From Klebsiella pneumoniae (GTDB taxonomy: Bacteria; Verrucomicrobiota; Verrucomicrobiia; Limisphaerales; SXTU01): DNA of 63,081 nucleotides. Below, in pieces: positions 34,612 to 44,692 of this stretch. Position 1 is the first letter of the stretch; each line of letters starts with the position of its first letter. The translations under genes were made by a program, and so were the position numbers. The notes under the pieces were generated by a model. It searched no databases. It was not told the DNA's origin and saw only the letters and a program-made list of their open reading frames with translations. Location of the stretch: the NCBI GenBank assembly GCA_943330855.2, contig CALQJI020000023.1, forward strand, positions 1 to 63,081, read 5' to 3'.

Positions 34612-36050
34612 ACCGGCCGTCGCAAGCCGAAGCCCACCTGCGGCGCCGCGCTTTCCTTGGGCGCTCTGGCCTTGGCCTGGCGGCGTTGTCTTCATTGTTG
34701 AATCGCGCCGGCTTCGCCGCCGATTCCGCGAAGCCGGCGCGCTGGACGGGTGTGGTGAATCCGCTCCACTTCGCGCCGCGAGCAAAGCGCATCATCTGGC
34801 TCTACATGGCGGGCGGACCGTCGCATCTGGAGACGTTCGACCCCAAGCCGCAGCTCGCGAAGCTCCACGGGCAGCCGATGCCGGAGTCGTTCACGGCCGG
34901 ACAGCAGCTCGCGCAGTTGCAGGAGCAGACGTTGAAATGTTTTGCGCCGCAGTTTGCCTTCAAGCGCTGCGGGCAGAGCGGCACGGAGCTTTCGGAAATC
35001 TTCCCACACCTCGGCACCGTCGCGGACGAACTCACGGTCATTCGTTCGATGAAGACCGACGCCATCAACCACGACCCGGCGCACACGTTGATGAACACGG
35101 GCACGATGATTCAGGGCCGGCCCTCGATGGGCTCGTGGGTGCTCTACGGCTTGGGCAGCGAAGCCGAGGACTTGCCGGGCTTCGTGGTGCTGACTTCGAC
35201 GGAGGGCCGCAGCCCGCAGCCGATTTCCGTGCGGCAGTGGCACAGTGGATTTTTGCCGGGACAGTTCCAAGGCGTCGCGATGCGCTCGAAGGGCGACCCG
35301 GTGCTCTACCTCAACCGCCCGCCGGGTGTCACCGCCGCGCAGCAGCACGACGTGGTCGCGGCCGTGCAAGCGTTGAACCGCGCGCAGCAGGTCGTGGACG
35401 ATGACCCGGAGCTGGCCACGCGCATCGCGCAATACGAGCTGGCCTTCAAGATGCAGACGGCGGTGCCCGGCCTCGTGGACGTGACAAACGAGCCGCAGCA
35501 CGTGCTCGACTCCTACGGCTGCAAGCCGGGCGATGGCTCGTTCGCGTCGAACTGCCTGCTCGCGCGGCGACTGGCGGAGCGCGGCGTGCGCTTCATCCAG
35601 CTCTATCACCGCGACTGGGACCATCACAACGACCTGGTGAAGTTCATCCAAGGCAACGCCGCGAACGTGGACCGCGCTACCGCCGCGCTCATCACCGACC
35701 TCAAGCACCGCGGGATGCTCGACGACACGCTCATCGTTTGGGGCGGTGAGTTCGGGCGCACGCCGATGGCGCAGGCGAACAAGGGCGGTCCCGGTCGCGA
35801 CCATCACATGAAGGGCTTCTCGATGTTCCTCTGCGGCGGCGGCGTGAAGCGCGGCATGGTCTATGGCGCGACGGACGAGCTGGGTTACGCCTCGGTCGAG
35901 AACGTCGTCCACGTCCACGACTTGCAGGCGACGCTGTTGCACCAGCTCGGCATTGACCACAAGCGCATGAGCGTGAAATTCCAAGGCCTGGATGTGCGAC
36001 TCACGGGTGTGGGCGAGGACGGGCGGGTGGTGAAGGGGATTTTAGCGTAA
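34608..36050 (+). CDS. DUF1501 protein, second of a tandem pair
   Basis: It starts with GTG inside the previous stop (GTGA) and encodes 480 residues closely related to its neighbour. Both share long stretches such as RRLAERGx[20 protein letters not shown] and VNPLHF. The Tat motif is [12 protein letters not shown]. The main differences are [15 protein letters not shown] against DWDHHGGVKDGVTLK, and a changed start. This points to a recent tandem duplication with both copies kept intact. Two DUF1501 genes per DUF1553 partner is unusual. Confidence 0.9.
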   Translation: MNRPSQAEAHLRRRAFLGRSGLGLAALSSLLNRAGFAADSAKPARWTGVVNPLHFAPRAKRIIWLYMAGGPSHLETFDPKPQLAKLHGQPMPESFTAGQQLAQLQEQTLKCFAPQFAFKRCGQSGTELSEIFPHLGTVADELTVIRSMKTDAINHDPAHTLMNTGTMIQGRPSMGSWVLYGLGSEAEDLPGFVVLTSTEGRSPQPISVRQWHSGFLPGQFQGVAMRSKGDPVLYLNRPPGVTAAQQHDVVAAVQALNRAQQVVDDDPELATRIAQYELAFKMQTAVPGLVDVTNEPQHVLDSYGCKPGDGSFASNCLLARRLAERGVRFIQLYHRDWDHHNDLVKFIQGNAANVDRATAALITDLKHRGMLDDTLIVWGGEFGRTPMAQANKGGPGRDHHMKGFSMFLCGGGVKRGMVYGATDELGYASVENVVHVHDLQATLLHQLGIDHKRMSVKFQGLDVRLTGVGEDGRVVKGILA

Positions 36051-36060
36051 CAAAGGATTG

Positions 36061-36128
36061 GAGCGCGGACGCCCACGTCCACAGCCCCACTCCTAGAACC
36101 TTACGCGGACGTGGGCGTCCGCGCTCCA
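36061..36128. repeat. 68-bp element with perfect 21-bp inverted ends
   Basis: Arms at 36061-36081 and 36108-36128 are exact reverse complements and begin GGAGCGCGGACGCCC. The outer bases GGAGCGC match those of the element at 17011. The element starts ten bases after the DUF1501 stop and encodes the last nine residues of the opposite NUDIX gene, so it forms the boundary of two convergent genes. Confidence 0.8.
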
Positions 36129-36625
36129 CCGGACACGCTCGACTCCTCCAACGTCCACTCGTTCCGCCCGCCTTCGTGACAATGGCACTGCGCGGCGAAG
36201 AATCCGCCGCGATGCTGCCAGAACCAAGGCCAGATGCTTTCGCGGTCAGTGTCCGGCAGCGCGAGGCCACCCAACGCGGCCCGAGGATAGAACTGAAAGT
36301 TGCCTTCCGGATGCGGCGGCGGGACGGCGGTGAGTCGTGACTTCACCTCGAAGAGGAACATAAGCCAGTGGGTGTTGCCCTGATAGCCGTGCTCGCTGAT
36401 GAGGCCGGTGAGGTGGAGGTCTGTGGGGTTCAGCACGAACCCCATTTCCTCGTGCGCTTCGCGGCAGGCGCAGGCGTAAGGGGATTCGCCGATAGCCGTC
36501 TTGAGCTTGCCACCGGGCGGACTCCACAGACCGCGATTCGGCTCCTGCGCGCGATGGAGCAGTAGGACCTCGTCCGCTGCGTTGAAGCAGTAGAGGAGCG
36601 TGGCGATTTTGTAAGGCAACGGCAC
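36101..36625 (-). CDS. NUDIX hydrolase
   Basis: The Nudix box G-x5-E-x7-REAxEExG is complete (GGKLKTAIGE at about 38-47, then REAHEEMG at 55-62). The 174-residue protein otherwise matches 8-oxo-dGTP or NDP-sugar-type NUDIX proteins, with a conserved PPGGK before the box. The substrate is unknown. The last ~9 residues (GGARTPTSA) are encoded by the palindromic element at 36061-36128 and are unlikely to be part of the original protein. Confidence 0.88.
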   Translation of the reverse strand: MPLPYKIATLLYCFNAADEVLLLHRAQEPNRGLWSPPGGKLKTAIGESPYACACREAHEEMGFVLNPTDLHLTGLISEHGYQGNTHWLMFLFEVKSRLTAVPPPHPEGNFQFYPRAALGGLALPDTDRESIWPWFWQHRGGFFAAQCHCHEGGRNEWTLEESSVSGGARTPTSA

Positions 36626-36638
36626 AACTAGCTAGTCA

Positions 36639-36662
36639 GAGACTCCTCACGTCGTCTCCTAC
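36639..36662 (-). repeat. 24-bp dispersed repeat, third copy
   Basis: This is an exact reverse-complement copy of 22340-22363. It lies in the 42-base gap between the NUDIX and PQQ-propeller genes, both on the minus strand. Confidence 0.75.
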
Positions 36663-36667
36663 GCGGG

Positions 36668-38008
36668 TCACTTCCCCACGCAGTAGAGCTTCTGGCCGGT
36701 GCGGATGAAAAGGTTGCCCTGCGAGATGGCGATGCTGGGGCGGAGGAACTTGTCGCCCTCGTCCTTGAGGTTCGTCGTGTGCAGGAGCTTGAACTCCGTG
36801 CCGCCGGTCTGGACCACGAAGACATCGCCGTCCCAGTTCATCACGTAGAGCTTGCCGTCGGCGATGGTGGGCGAGGATTGGAAGGTGCTTTTGCCTAGGT
36901 CGCCGCTCCAGACGACTTTGCCAGTGGCGGGGTCGAGGCACTGGAGTTTCTTCTTCGTGCCGTTGAGCGAGTAGAATTTGCCATCGTAGAAAACCGGCGT
37001 GGGCACGTCGCTGGTCACATCACGGTCATTGATGGTCGGGGCGGCGCTGGCTTCGTCCTCGGTGGATTGCACATGGCTTTGCCAAGCGAGGGATTTGTTG
37101 TTCAGCGTGCCGCTGCCGCCGAGTTTCACGGCATACACTGGGGCGTTCTTAGGCGCGCACACGAGGACAACCCCCGCGCCAACCGTGGGTGATGGAACAA
37201 GCCGCCAGTGGCCGATCTTCGTCGGGTTCCAAGTGCCCCAGCGCCAGAGTTCCTTGCCGGTGGCCGGCTCGTGGCCTGTGATGCAGTCGCCACCGACGAT
37301 GATAAGTTCCTTGCGTCCGTTGTGCGTGAAGGGCGTCGGCGTGCTGAAGGATTCGAGGGACTCGGCAGCGGCGGCCGACGGGCGGAGGTGCTTCCACAGG
37401 TCCTTGCCGGTCTGCGGGTCAATCGCGAGCAAGTAGGACTCATTGCCTGTCGGCTTGCCCCGCCCACCCACGGCGGTGTCGCGCTGCAAAACCTGCATGT
37501 AGAGTTTGCCTTCGTGCAGGAGCGGGCTGGTGGAGAAGGTCCACTGGAAGGCAAACGGCCCGATGTTCCGTTCCCAAAGCTTCTTGCCGCCAACCTCGAA
37601 AGCGCGCAAGTCGCCGTTGCCGTAGAAGAACACAACCAGCTTGCCATCCGTCGCGGGCGACGGGGAACAAGTGTTACTATTCTGGCGGTCGGTGGTGGCG
37701 TTCTCGCCGACCTCCGCGCGCCAAAGTTCCTTGCCAGTCTTGCGGTCGAAACAGAGCGCGAGCTGTTTCGACGTCTGCGCATCGGCGGAGCTAACGAACA
37801 CACGATCGCCCCAGATGGCCGGCGTGGCGGCGGAGTAGCCGGGGAGCGAGGCGGACCACTTGATGCTCTCGGTCTTGCTGAAGGTCGTCGGCAAGCCCTT
37901 CTCTGGGCTGGAGCCGTCGAAGGCGGGGCCACGCCAGTTGGACCAATTTTCGGCAGGGAGCAACGTGGTGGTGAGCGTCAGGACGGCGGTGAACAGTAGG
38001 CGATGCAT
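36668..38008 (-). CDS. Secreted PQQ-like beta-propeller protein
   Basis: The start MHRLLFTAVLTLTTTLLPA (38008) is a signal peptide, giving 446 residues. The opening NWRGPAFDG and repeated strands with x-GK-x-LW (KTGKELWRAEVGE, ATGKELWRWGTW, ATGKVVWSGDLGK) are the hallmark of a quinoprotein-type eight-bladed propeller. No PQQ-binding or catalytic residues of an alcohol dehydrogenase are evident, so it may be structural or a binding protein, as in many planctomycete paralogues. It is divergent from the ROK kinase gene across 267 bases in which I see only a small GGCTGC/GCAGCC hairpin. Confidence 0.85.
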   Translation of the reverse strand: MHRLLFTAVLTLTTTLLPAENWSNWRGPAFDGSSPEKGLPTTFSKTESIKWSASLPGYSAATPAIWGDRVFVSSADAQTSKQLALCFDRKTGKELWRAEVGENATTDRQNSNTCSPSPATDGKLVVFFYGNGDLRAFEVGGKKLWERNIGPFAFQWTFSTSPLLHEGKLYMQVLQRDTAVGGRGKPTGNESYLLAIDPQTGKDLWKHLRPSAAAAESLESFSTPTPFTHNGRKELIIVGGDCITGHEPATGKELWRWGTWNPTKIGHWRLVPSPTVGAGVVLVCAPKNAPVYAVKLGGSGTLNNKSLAWQSHVQSTEDEASAAPTINDRDVTSDVPTPVFYDGKFYSLNGTKKKLQCLDPATGKVVWSGDLGKSTFQSSPTIADGKLYVMNWDGDVFVVQTGGTEFKLLHTTNLKDEGDKFLRPSIAISQGNLFIRTGQKLYCVGK

Positions 38009-38275
38009 AGTCTGCGGCCGATGATGTCGCGCGTTGGACGGAAGGCAAGGCGGTTTGATAGCGAACCATGCTCGGCACGGAGCTCTCCAACTGCGTATGC
38101 CTGAAACTTTACCTTGGCCGGTGCGACGTGGGACTGGCCATGCGTGCCATCGGTGAGATTTCACAATTCCGGGCTGGCCGCTCGCGCCGGGGCTGCTTAA
38201 ATCGCAGCCGTCTCCTGCAGGGCTGGCATGCGATGCGGCACCTGGACTGAACCAATTCAACAACCCCAACCGCAC

Positions 38276-39259
38276 ATGCCTGAATCCAACGGAAAACGCG
38301 ACCACTTCATCGGCGTGGACCTCGGTGGCACCAAGATTCTCGCCGGCGTTTTTAACGCCCAACTCAAGTGCCTCGGCAAGGTGAAGATGAGCACCAAGCC
38401 CGAGCGCGGCCCCGACGGCGTGCTCGAGCGCGTGGCCCGCTGTGTGCAGGAGGTCGTGGACGAGTGCGATCTCAAGTTCGACAGCATCAAGGCCGTAGGG
38501 ATCGGGGCGCCCGGCGCGGTGGACCCGGTGGAGGGCCGGATGCTTTTCGCACCGAACCTCAAGTGGGAGGACGTGCCGCTCAAGAAAACGCTGGAGAAAC
38601 TGCTCGACCTGCCGGTCTTCGCCGAAAACGACTGCAACGCCTGCGCGCTAGGCGTGTATGAAACGGAGCTCGATCCTCGCCCGCGCTCGATGGTGGGCAT
38701 CTTCCTAGGCACGGGCATCGGCGGCGGCATCGTGCTCGATGGCAAGCCTTACTCGGGCTTCAACCGCACCGCTGGCGAGATCGGCCACATGATACTCGAC
38801 GTGAACGGCCCCAAGTGCGGCTGTGGCAACAAAGGCTGCTTCGAGGCGCTCGCCAGCCGCACCGCGCTCTTCCGCAAAATCCAGACTGCCGTGAAGGATG
38901 GTCAGAAGACCGTGCTCACCGACATGCTCGGCCCCGAGCTGACCGACATGAGGAGCGGAGACCTCCGCAAGGCGCTCCGGCGTGGCGACAAATTCGTCGA
39001 GAAAATCGTCGAGGAGGCTGCTGAATACACCGGCATCGCCGTCGCCAACGTCATCAACCTACTCAACCCCGAGGTCGTCGTCCTCGGTGGCGGCGTCATG
39101 GACCAGCTCGCCGACGAAATGCTCTCCATCATCGTCGAGACCGCGAAGGACTACGCGCTCCCCGGCACGATGAAGGGCATCGAGATCATCGCCAGTAAGC
39201 TCGGTGATGACGCCGGCATCACGGGCGCAGCAGTGCTGGCGAAACGGGAGAGCAAGTGA
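38276..39259 (+). CDS. ROK-family sugar kinase (glucokinase type)
   Basis: The 327-residue protein has the phosphate-binding DLGGTK (15-20), the ROK motif region GTGIGGGIVLDG near 145 with AGEIGHM, and the zinc site CGCGNKGCFE near 181. Together these define bacterial ROK glucokinases or N-acylhexosamine kinases. It lacks a helix-turn-helix, so it is an enzyme and not a ROK repressor. The start at 38276 follows a clear ATG before the fold. Ppx/GppA follows 18-100 bases later depending on its start. Confidence 0.88.
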   Translation: MPESNGKRDHFIGVDLGGTKILAGVFNAQLKCLGKVKMSTKPERGPDGVLERVARCVQEVVDECDLKFDSIKAVGIGAPGAVDPVEGRMLFAPNLKWEDVPLKKTLEKLLDLPVFAENDCNACALGVYETELDPRPRSMVGIFLGTGIGGGIVLDGKPYSGFNRTAGEIGHMILDVNGPKCGCGNKGCFEALASRTALFRKIQTAVKDGQKTVLTDMLGPELTDMRSGDLRKALRRGDKFVEKIVEEAAEYTGIAVANVINLLNPEVVVLGGGVMDQLADEMLSIIVETAKDYALPGTMKGIEIIASKLGDDAGITGAAVLAKRESK

Positions 39260-39277
39260 AGCAGGGTTTAGTAACTC

Positions 39278-40276
39278 ATGCCTAGTCCTGTGAACCCCGA
39301 CCCCGAGCACTTCGCCGCGACTACTCACTTACCACTAATCACGAATCACTACTCCCTCCGCCGCGCCGTCATCGACATCGGCACCAACTCCGTGAAACTG
39401 CTCGTCGCGGACGTTTCCCCGGACACCGTCGAGCCGGTCTGGGAAGGCAGTGAGCAAACCCGCTTGGGCAAGGGCTTCTACGAGGACCATCGCCTCCGCC
39501 CCGACGCCATCGCGGACACGGCCCGAGCCGTCGCGCACTTTGTCAACCTCGCCCGTGAGCAAGGCTCGACGACCGTGCGCGTCATCGCCACCAGCGCGGC
39601 GCGCGACGCGGTGAACGCGGGTAACTTGCTCGACGCCGTCCTCACCGCCAGCGGCCACGCAGTCGAGGTGATCAGTGGTGAGCAGGAAGCAGACTGGGCC
39701 TTCCAAGGCGTGCTGACGGACGCGACTTTGCGTGCGTTGCCCGTGCTGATCCTCGACGTGGGCGGCGGCAGCACCGAGTTCATTTTGGGCGACACCGGCC
39801 ATTCCGTGTTCCGCGACAGTTTCAAACTGGGCACCGTTCGGCTGCTGGAATTCACCCCCCTCTCCGACCCGCCGACCCCCGCCGAATTGGCCACCGTTCG
39901 CACCAAACTCCGCGACTTCCTCGACAGAGAAGTCCGCCCGCAGCTCGCAGTGCACCTGCGATCCATCCGCCGGGAAGGCCTCACGCTCGTCGGCACCGGA
40001 GGCACCACGAGCATCCTCGCGCGACTGGAACTGCAACTCCCCGATTACGACCGCGCGCGCATCGAGACCGCACGATTCACTGTCGAACGCTTGCGCTGGC
40101 ACGTGGAGCACCTGTGGAGCCTGCCCTTATGCGAGCGCCGCAAACTTCCCGGCCTGCCGCCCAACCGCGCGGACGTGATTCTCTTCGGCGTGGTGATTTA
40201 CGAAGCCGTGATGGAGGCATTTGACATCCCGACGCTGCGCGTCAGCACGCGCGGCCTGCGCTTCGCGGCGGTGTAG
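39278..40276 (+). CDS. Ppx/GppA-family phosphatase
   Basis: The fold starts at RRAVIDIGTNSVKLLVADV, the ASKHA nucleotide-binding loop of exopolyphosphatase/guanosine pentaphosphatase. It continues with ISGEQEADWAF, DVGGGSTEFI and TGGTTSILARL. At 332 residues it is the short form with only the two Ppx domains, lacking the C-terminal HD-like domain of E. coli Ppx. It should hydrolyse polyphosphate or pppGpp. The only ATG (39278) lies upstream of a heptad array, so the first ~27 residues (including THLPLITNHYSL) are repeat-encoded and outside the family. Confidence 0.85.
   Translation: MPSPVNPDPEHFAATTHLPLITNHYSLRRAVIDIGTNSVKLLVADVSPDTVEPVWEGSEQTRLGKGFYEDHRLRPDAIADTARAVAHFVNLAREQGSTTVRVIATSAARDAVNAGNLLDAVLTASGHAVEVISGEQEADWAFQGVLTDATLRALPVLILDVGGGSTEFILGDTGHSVFRDSFKLGTVRLLEFTPLSDPPTPAELATVRTKLRDFLDREVRPQLAVHLRSIRREGLTLVGTGGTTSILARLELQLPDYDRARIETARFTVERLRWHVEHLWSLPLCERRKLPGLPPNRADVILFGVVIYEAVMEAFDIPTLRVSTRGLRFAAV
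39318..39359. repeat. Heptad array in the 5' part of the Ppx/GppA gene
   Basis: Six units run at exact 7-base spacing (for example CCACTAA and TCACTAC), with C-A/C-C-T largely fixed. The array is translated as the N-terminal extension of the Ppx/GppA protein, ending where the conserved fold starts. Confidence 0.72.
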
Positions 40277-40336
40277 CCGCAGAGATAAGGAGGCGGTCGA
40301 GGCCCACGGAATCCGCCTCCTTACCTCGACGGCTAC
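40273..40336. repeat. 64-bp palindromic element between Ppx/GppA and PPC genes
   Basis: GTAGCCG (40273-40279) pairs with CGGCTAC (40330-40336), and AAGGAGGCGG (40287-40296) with CCGCCTCCTT (40313-40322). The Ppx/GppA stop codon lies in the left arm and the PPC gene stop follows the right arm by three bases, so the element fills the convergent gap. A relative with the same GTAGCCG/CGGCTAC ends lies at 42006-42075. Confidence 0.75.
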
Positions 40337-40339
40337 CCG

Positions 40340-42043
40340 TCACTTCTTCTTTTTCGGCGGCGGCGGCGGCGCGGGTTTGTTCGCGACGGTGAGCCACGCG
40401 ACGTGGCCCTCGTTGAGAAGGCGGTCGCCGCGCGTCTCGGTGCCGCGCAGGCTGAAGGTCGCGGCGCGGCTCATCGGCGGGCGCATTCCGGGCGCAGAGA
40501 GGATGATTTCCAGCGGCCCAGTCGCAGGCTTCGCCTCGGCGCTCGCGATCAACTCCACCTTCACCTCGCCGTTCTTGTCCGGCACGTCCGCTGGCTTCGC
40601 CGTCACACCCTCTGGCAGGCCTTTCACGCTGAGGGTGAGCTTCTCTTTGAACCCCTCGACGCGCGCGACCGTGACTTTGATTTCGTTCGTCTTGCCGTTC
40701 TCCACGTAAAACGCGTGCGTCGGAATCGTGGCGGTGAAGTGCGGCGGCGCGGCCGTGGTTTCGATGCGGTAGACGTGGTGGGCGCCGCCGTTGCCATACA
40801 TATCGCTGATGGCCACGACGAACGTCCCGTCTGTCGGCGCGTTCCAGCCGAGCCTCGGGTCAGTGTTGTCACCACCCTCCTGCTGAACGAGCTGGACGCC
40901 GTTCGTGTCCTCCACGCGGAGGCGCGCGGCCAGCGGCGAGTGCAGCGCGGCGGCACGCACGTGGAAGTTGAAGCGTTCGTTCTTTTTTGCAGTGAAGGCA
41001 AAGCGGTCCACATCGCCGGCCTTGGCGATGCGCCCGTTCAACGTCGCGGGCAAGGCGACCGGCTGCGCGTTCGTGGGCGCATCATTCGGCTCCACCTCGG
41101 TCAGCTCGATACCATCGGCCACATCCAGCCAGAGCGTGTCGCCGGTGGCGGCGGCGGGGATGAACAGCATTGGGTCGGCGGGCTGCGCGCGGGCGGCGTC
41201 CACGGTTTGCGTCGCGTTCTCCAAGTTCCATCCAAGCAAGCCGAGCTGGGCCGTGGTGCCGCGCTTCACGCCCGCCGGGAAGGCGGTGCGCGCGAACGGC
41301 CCGGTCGTGACCGTGAGGCGATAGACATACGCGGCGCTGCCCTTCGCCGCGACATCGGACGCCGGCGGGTGGGCAAAGCCGAAGACTTGCACGTAGCAGG
41401 TGCCCGCGCGCGTGGGCTGCCAGACGGCGGTCGCGTCGAGGTTATGGGTGTCGTGATTGAAGGCTACGCGCACGCCACGCGCGTCGAGAATTTGCACCAC
41501 CGGGTCCACCGAGCTGCCTAGTGCGAAGCACTCCACGGCGGCGACGAGCCACTTGCCCGGCTCGGCGTGAATCGCAAAGGAGTCCACGTCGCCGGCTTTC
41601 TCCAGCCTGCCATTGATCACAACAGCGGTTTTCTCCAACCGCTGCGCGCTGCGGAAGTCGTCGTTGGGTTCGACTTCCAACAACTCATCACGCCGACCCA
41701 CGACGAAGGCGCGCGGCTCCGCCGCTCCCTCGGGGTTGAAGAAGCGAACGGCGTGCGGCCCTGGCGGCACGTCCGCGCCGATGCTCACAGTGAAAGCGCC
41801 GCTGTTCGTCGCCGCTTTGAACGTCAGCCCCGGATGACTGGTCCACACGCCCACCGGCCAGCCGTCGAGCTTGCCGCCGACGTTGATGCTCACCGTGGTT
41901 CCCTGCTTGCCGCCGGCGGGGAAGAGAAACTCGGGCGCGGGCGCGGCGGCTTGGACAGAGAGGAGGGAGAATAGAGAATAGAGGAGAGCGGGGAGCGGCA
42001 ACACGGTAGCCGCCGAGGCCAGGAGACGGAGACCTCGTGGCAC
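40340..42043 (-). CDS. Secreted protein with PPC-type (pre-peptidase C-terminal) domains
   Basis: The body contains two PPC domains, each opening with the EVEPNDD/A motif (LLEVEPNDDFRSAQRL and LTEVEPNDAPTNAQPV) and carrying AGDVDSFAI or AGDVDRFAF. They are separated by Ig-like sheets. The C-terminus ends in a proline-lysine run. No peptidase domain is present. The start is uncertain: an ATG at 42145 would translate two repeat elements, while GTG at 42043 or 42004 gives a plausible signal (LPLPALLYSLFSLLSVQA) that is itself encoded by a heptad array. I report the 42043 GTG. The role is unknown, probably extracellular binding. Confidence 0.72.
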   Translation of the reverse strand: MPRGLRLLASAATVLPLPALLYSLFSLLSVQAAAPAPEFLFPAGGKQGTTVSINVGGKLDGWPVGVWTSHPGLTFKAATNSGAFTVSIGADVPPGPHAVRFFNPEGAAEPRAFVVGRRDELLEVEPNDDFRSAQRLEKTAVVINGRLEKAGDVDSFAIHAEPGKWLVAAVECFALGSSVDPVVQILDARGVRVAFNHDTHNLDATAVWQPTRAGTCYVQVFGFAHPPASDVAAKGSAAYVYRLTVTTGPFARTAFPAGVKRGTTAQLGLLGWNLENATQTVDAARAQPADPMLFIPAAATGDTLWLDVADGIELTEVEPNDAPTNAQPVALPATLNGRIAKAGDVDRFAFTAKKNERFNFHVRAAALHSPLAARLRVEDTNGVQLVQQEGGDNTDPRLGWNAPTDGTFVVAISDMYGNGGAHHVYRIETTAAPPHFTATIPTHAFYVENGKTNEIKVTVARVEGFKEKLTLSVKGLPEGVTAKPADVPDKNGEVKVELIASAEAKPATGPLEIILSAPGMRPPMSRAATFSLRGTETRGDRLLNEGHVAWLTVANKPAPPPPPKKKK

Positions 42044-42141
42044 GGAGAAAACCGCCTCCGGGCCTCGACGGCTACGAAGCAGGCTCGGCAATTTCCAATT
42101 TCCAATTTCCAGTTTCAAATTTAAAATTCCCCACCCCCCAC

Positions 42142-42143
<2 letters not shown>
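41962..42143. repeat. Composite block: heptad array, palindrome, heptad array
   Basis: The first array (41962-41996) has 7-base units such as GAATAGA and GGAGAGC. A GTAGCCG...CGGCTAC palindromic element follows (42006-42075). A second array (42088-42143) has NNAATTT units, for example CCAATTT, fading into C-rich units. The first two parts form the 5' end of the PPC-domain gene, and the third overlaps the 3' end of the alcohol dehydrogenase gene. Confidence 0.72.
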
Positions 42144-43356
<1,213 letters not shown>

Positions 43357-43410
43357 GCGCGGAAAGAGACTGGCCGGTATCCGAGACTGTTCAAGGATTT
43401 ATCCGCGACC

Positions 43411-43512
43411 GAAGCGCGGGCGTCACGCCCGCAGCACGTGCGCGAAGCCTGTGGGCCGAGAACTTCACACCCTTGCGCGAATCACCCGCTGCGGCCTGGA
43501 AGGCCGCGCTCC
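43411..43512. repeat. 102-bp dispersed palindromic element, copy 2
   Basis: This matches 8326-8427 over the same length without gaps, sharing GCGCGGGCGT, CGCCCGCAGCA and GCGCGAATCACCCGCTGCGG. It ends 40 bases before the SGNH hydrolase start, a position like that of copy 1, which lies 87 bases before the pseudopilin start. Confidence 0.75.
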
Positions 43513-43552
43513 CAGCATTGCGGTCCCCCGCCTTCGCACGCAAAGTCGCGCC

Positions 43553-44560
43553 ATGAACATCGCCCTCCGCCAATTCCTACTCGGTCTCACCGTCGCCTGC
43601 GCCGCGTCCACCGGCCTGCGCGCCCAAGCCCCCGCTCCGCTCGCCGTGCCCACCGCGAAACGCGACGCCGCCGGCACCGTCACGCTCACCTCCGCCACGC
43701 CCGGCGCGGTCATCCGCTACAGCATTGACGACTCGGACCCGGGGGCGAAGGGCGGGCCTTACCTCGCGCCCATTATCCTGCCGGCGGGCGGCACGGTGAA
43801 GGCCCGCGCTTACTCCGAGGACCGCAAGGTGAAGAGTGAGTTGTTCGAGGCGAAGTTCGCCGCGGTGGCCGACGCGAAGCCGTTGCCAACCACGCTCGTC
43901 CCCTGCACGCAGGACCGCGATTTCCCCATCTACGACTGGGCCAAGCGCCACGCCGCCGTCACGCAGCTTGCCGCCGACCGCAAGGCATCCCTCGTCTTCA
44001 TCGGCGACTCCATCACGCAGATGTTCGGCGGCGAACCGCACGACCGCTCGCAGCCGGGCAAGGACGTGTGGGAGAAGTTCTACGCCAAACGCAGCGTCGC
44101 CAACCTCGGCTTCGGCTACGACTACTTGGAAAACACCCTCTGGCGTTTGCGCCACGGCGAACTGGACGGCGCGAAGGCCAAGGTCGTCGTCATGCACATT
44201 GGCACCAACAACGCCGGCAAGAACACGCCCGAGGAAATTGCCCTCGGCGTCGGCACGCTGCTCGACGAAATCCGCCAGCGCCAGCCACAGGCGCACGTCA
44301 TCCTCATGGCCATCTTCCCGCGCGGCCCCAAGCCCGACGCCATGCGCGCCAAACTCGACACGACGAACAAACTCCTCGCCCAGTTCGCCAGCGCGGGCCG
44401 CGTCACCTTCCTCGACATCGGCGCGAAGTTCCTCCAGCCCGACGGCACCATCACACGCGAGGTCATGGGCGACTTCCTGCACCCCAGCGCCAAGGGCTAC
44501 GAGATTTGGGCGGAGGCGATTGAGCCGCTGCTGGTGAGTTTGCTGGGCGAGGGGAAGTAA
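43553..44560 (+). CDS. Secreted SGNH/GDSL hydrolase with N-terminal beta domain
   Basis: After a signal peptide (to about residue 25) a short chitobiase C-terminal-like beta domain follows, ATPGAVIRYSIDDSDPGAKG, near 50-105. The hydrolase core has FIGDSITQMFGG (Ser near 151), GFGYDYLENTLWRL, HIGTNNAGKN and DFLHPSAKGY with the Asp-His pair near 308. This is the platelet-activating-factor acetylhydrolase-like group, which in this phylum usually removes acetyl groups from glycans. The 335-residue length is complete. It is followed by a sialate O-acetylesterase gene, consistent with shared deacetylation. Confidence 0.87.
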   Translation: MNIALRQFLLGLTVACAASTGLRAQAPAPLAVPTAKRDAAGTVTLTSATPGAVIRYSIDDSDPGAKGGPYLAPIILPAGGTVKARAYSEDRKVKSELFEAKFAAVADAKPLPTTLVPCTQDRDFPIYDWAKRHAAVTQLAADRKASLVFIGDSITQMFGGEPHDRSQPGKDVWEKFYAKRSVANLGFGYDYLENTLWRLRHGELDGAKAKVVVMHIGTNNAGKNTPEEIALGVGTLLDEIRQRQPQAHVILMAIFPRGPKPDAMRAKLDTTNKLLAQFASAGRVTFLDIGAKFLQPDGTITREVMGDFLHPSAKGYEIWAEAIEPLLVSLLGEGK

Positions 44561-44692
44561 AAGGCGGCGGAGGTAGGCAGTCATCTGGAAGCATGGACGT
44601 CGCGGAAGAGAACGCTCGGCTGTGACCGTAAATTCCCATCGCCTTTCCCCCGGGCGGCTGACTCAATCTCTCGCGCAAACTCAATTCACCAC

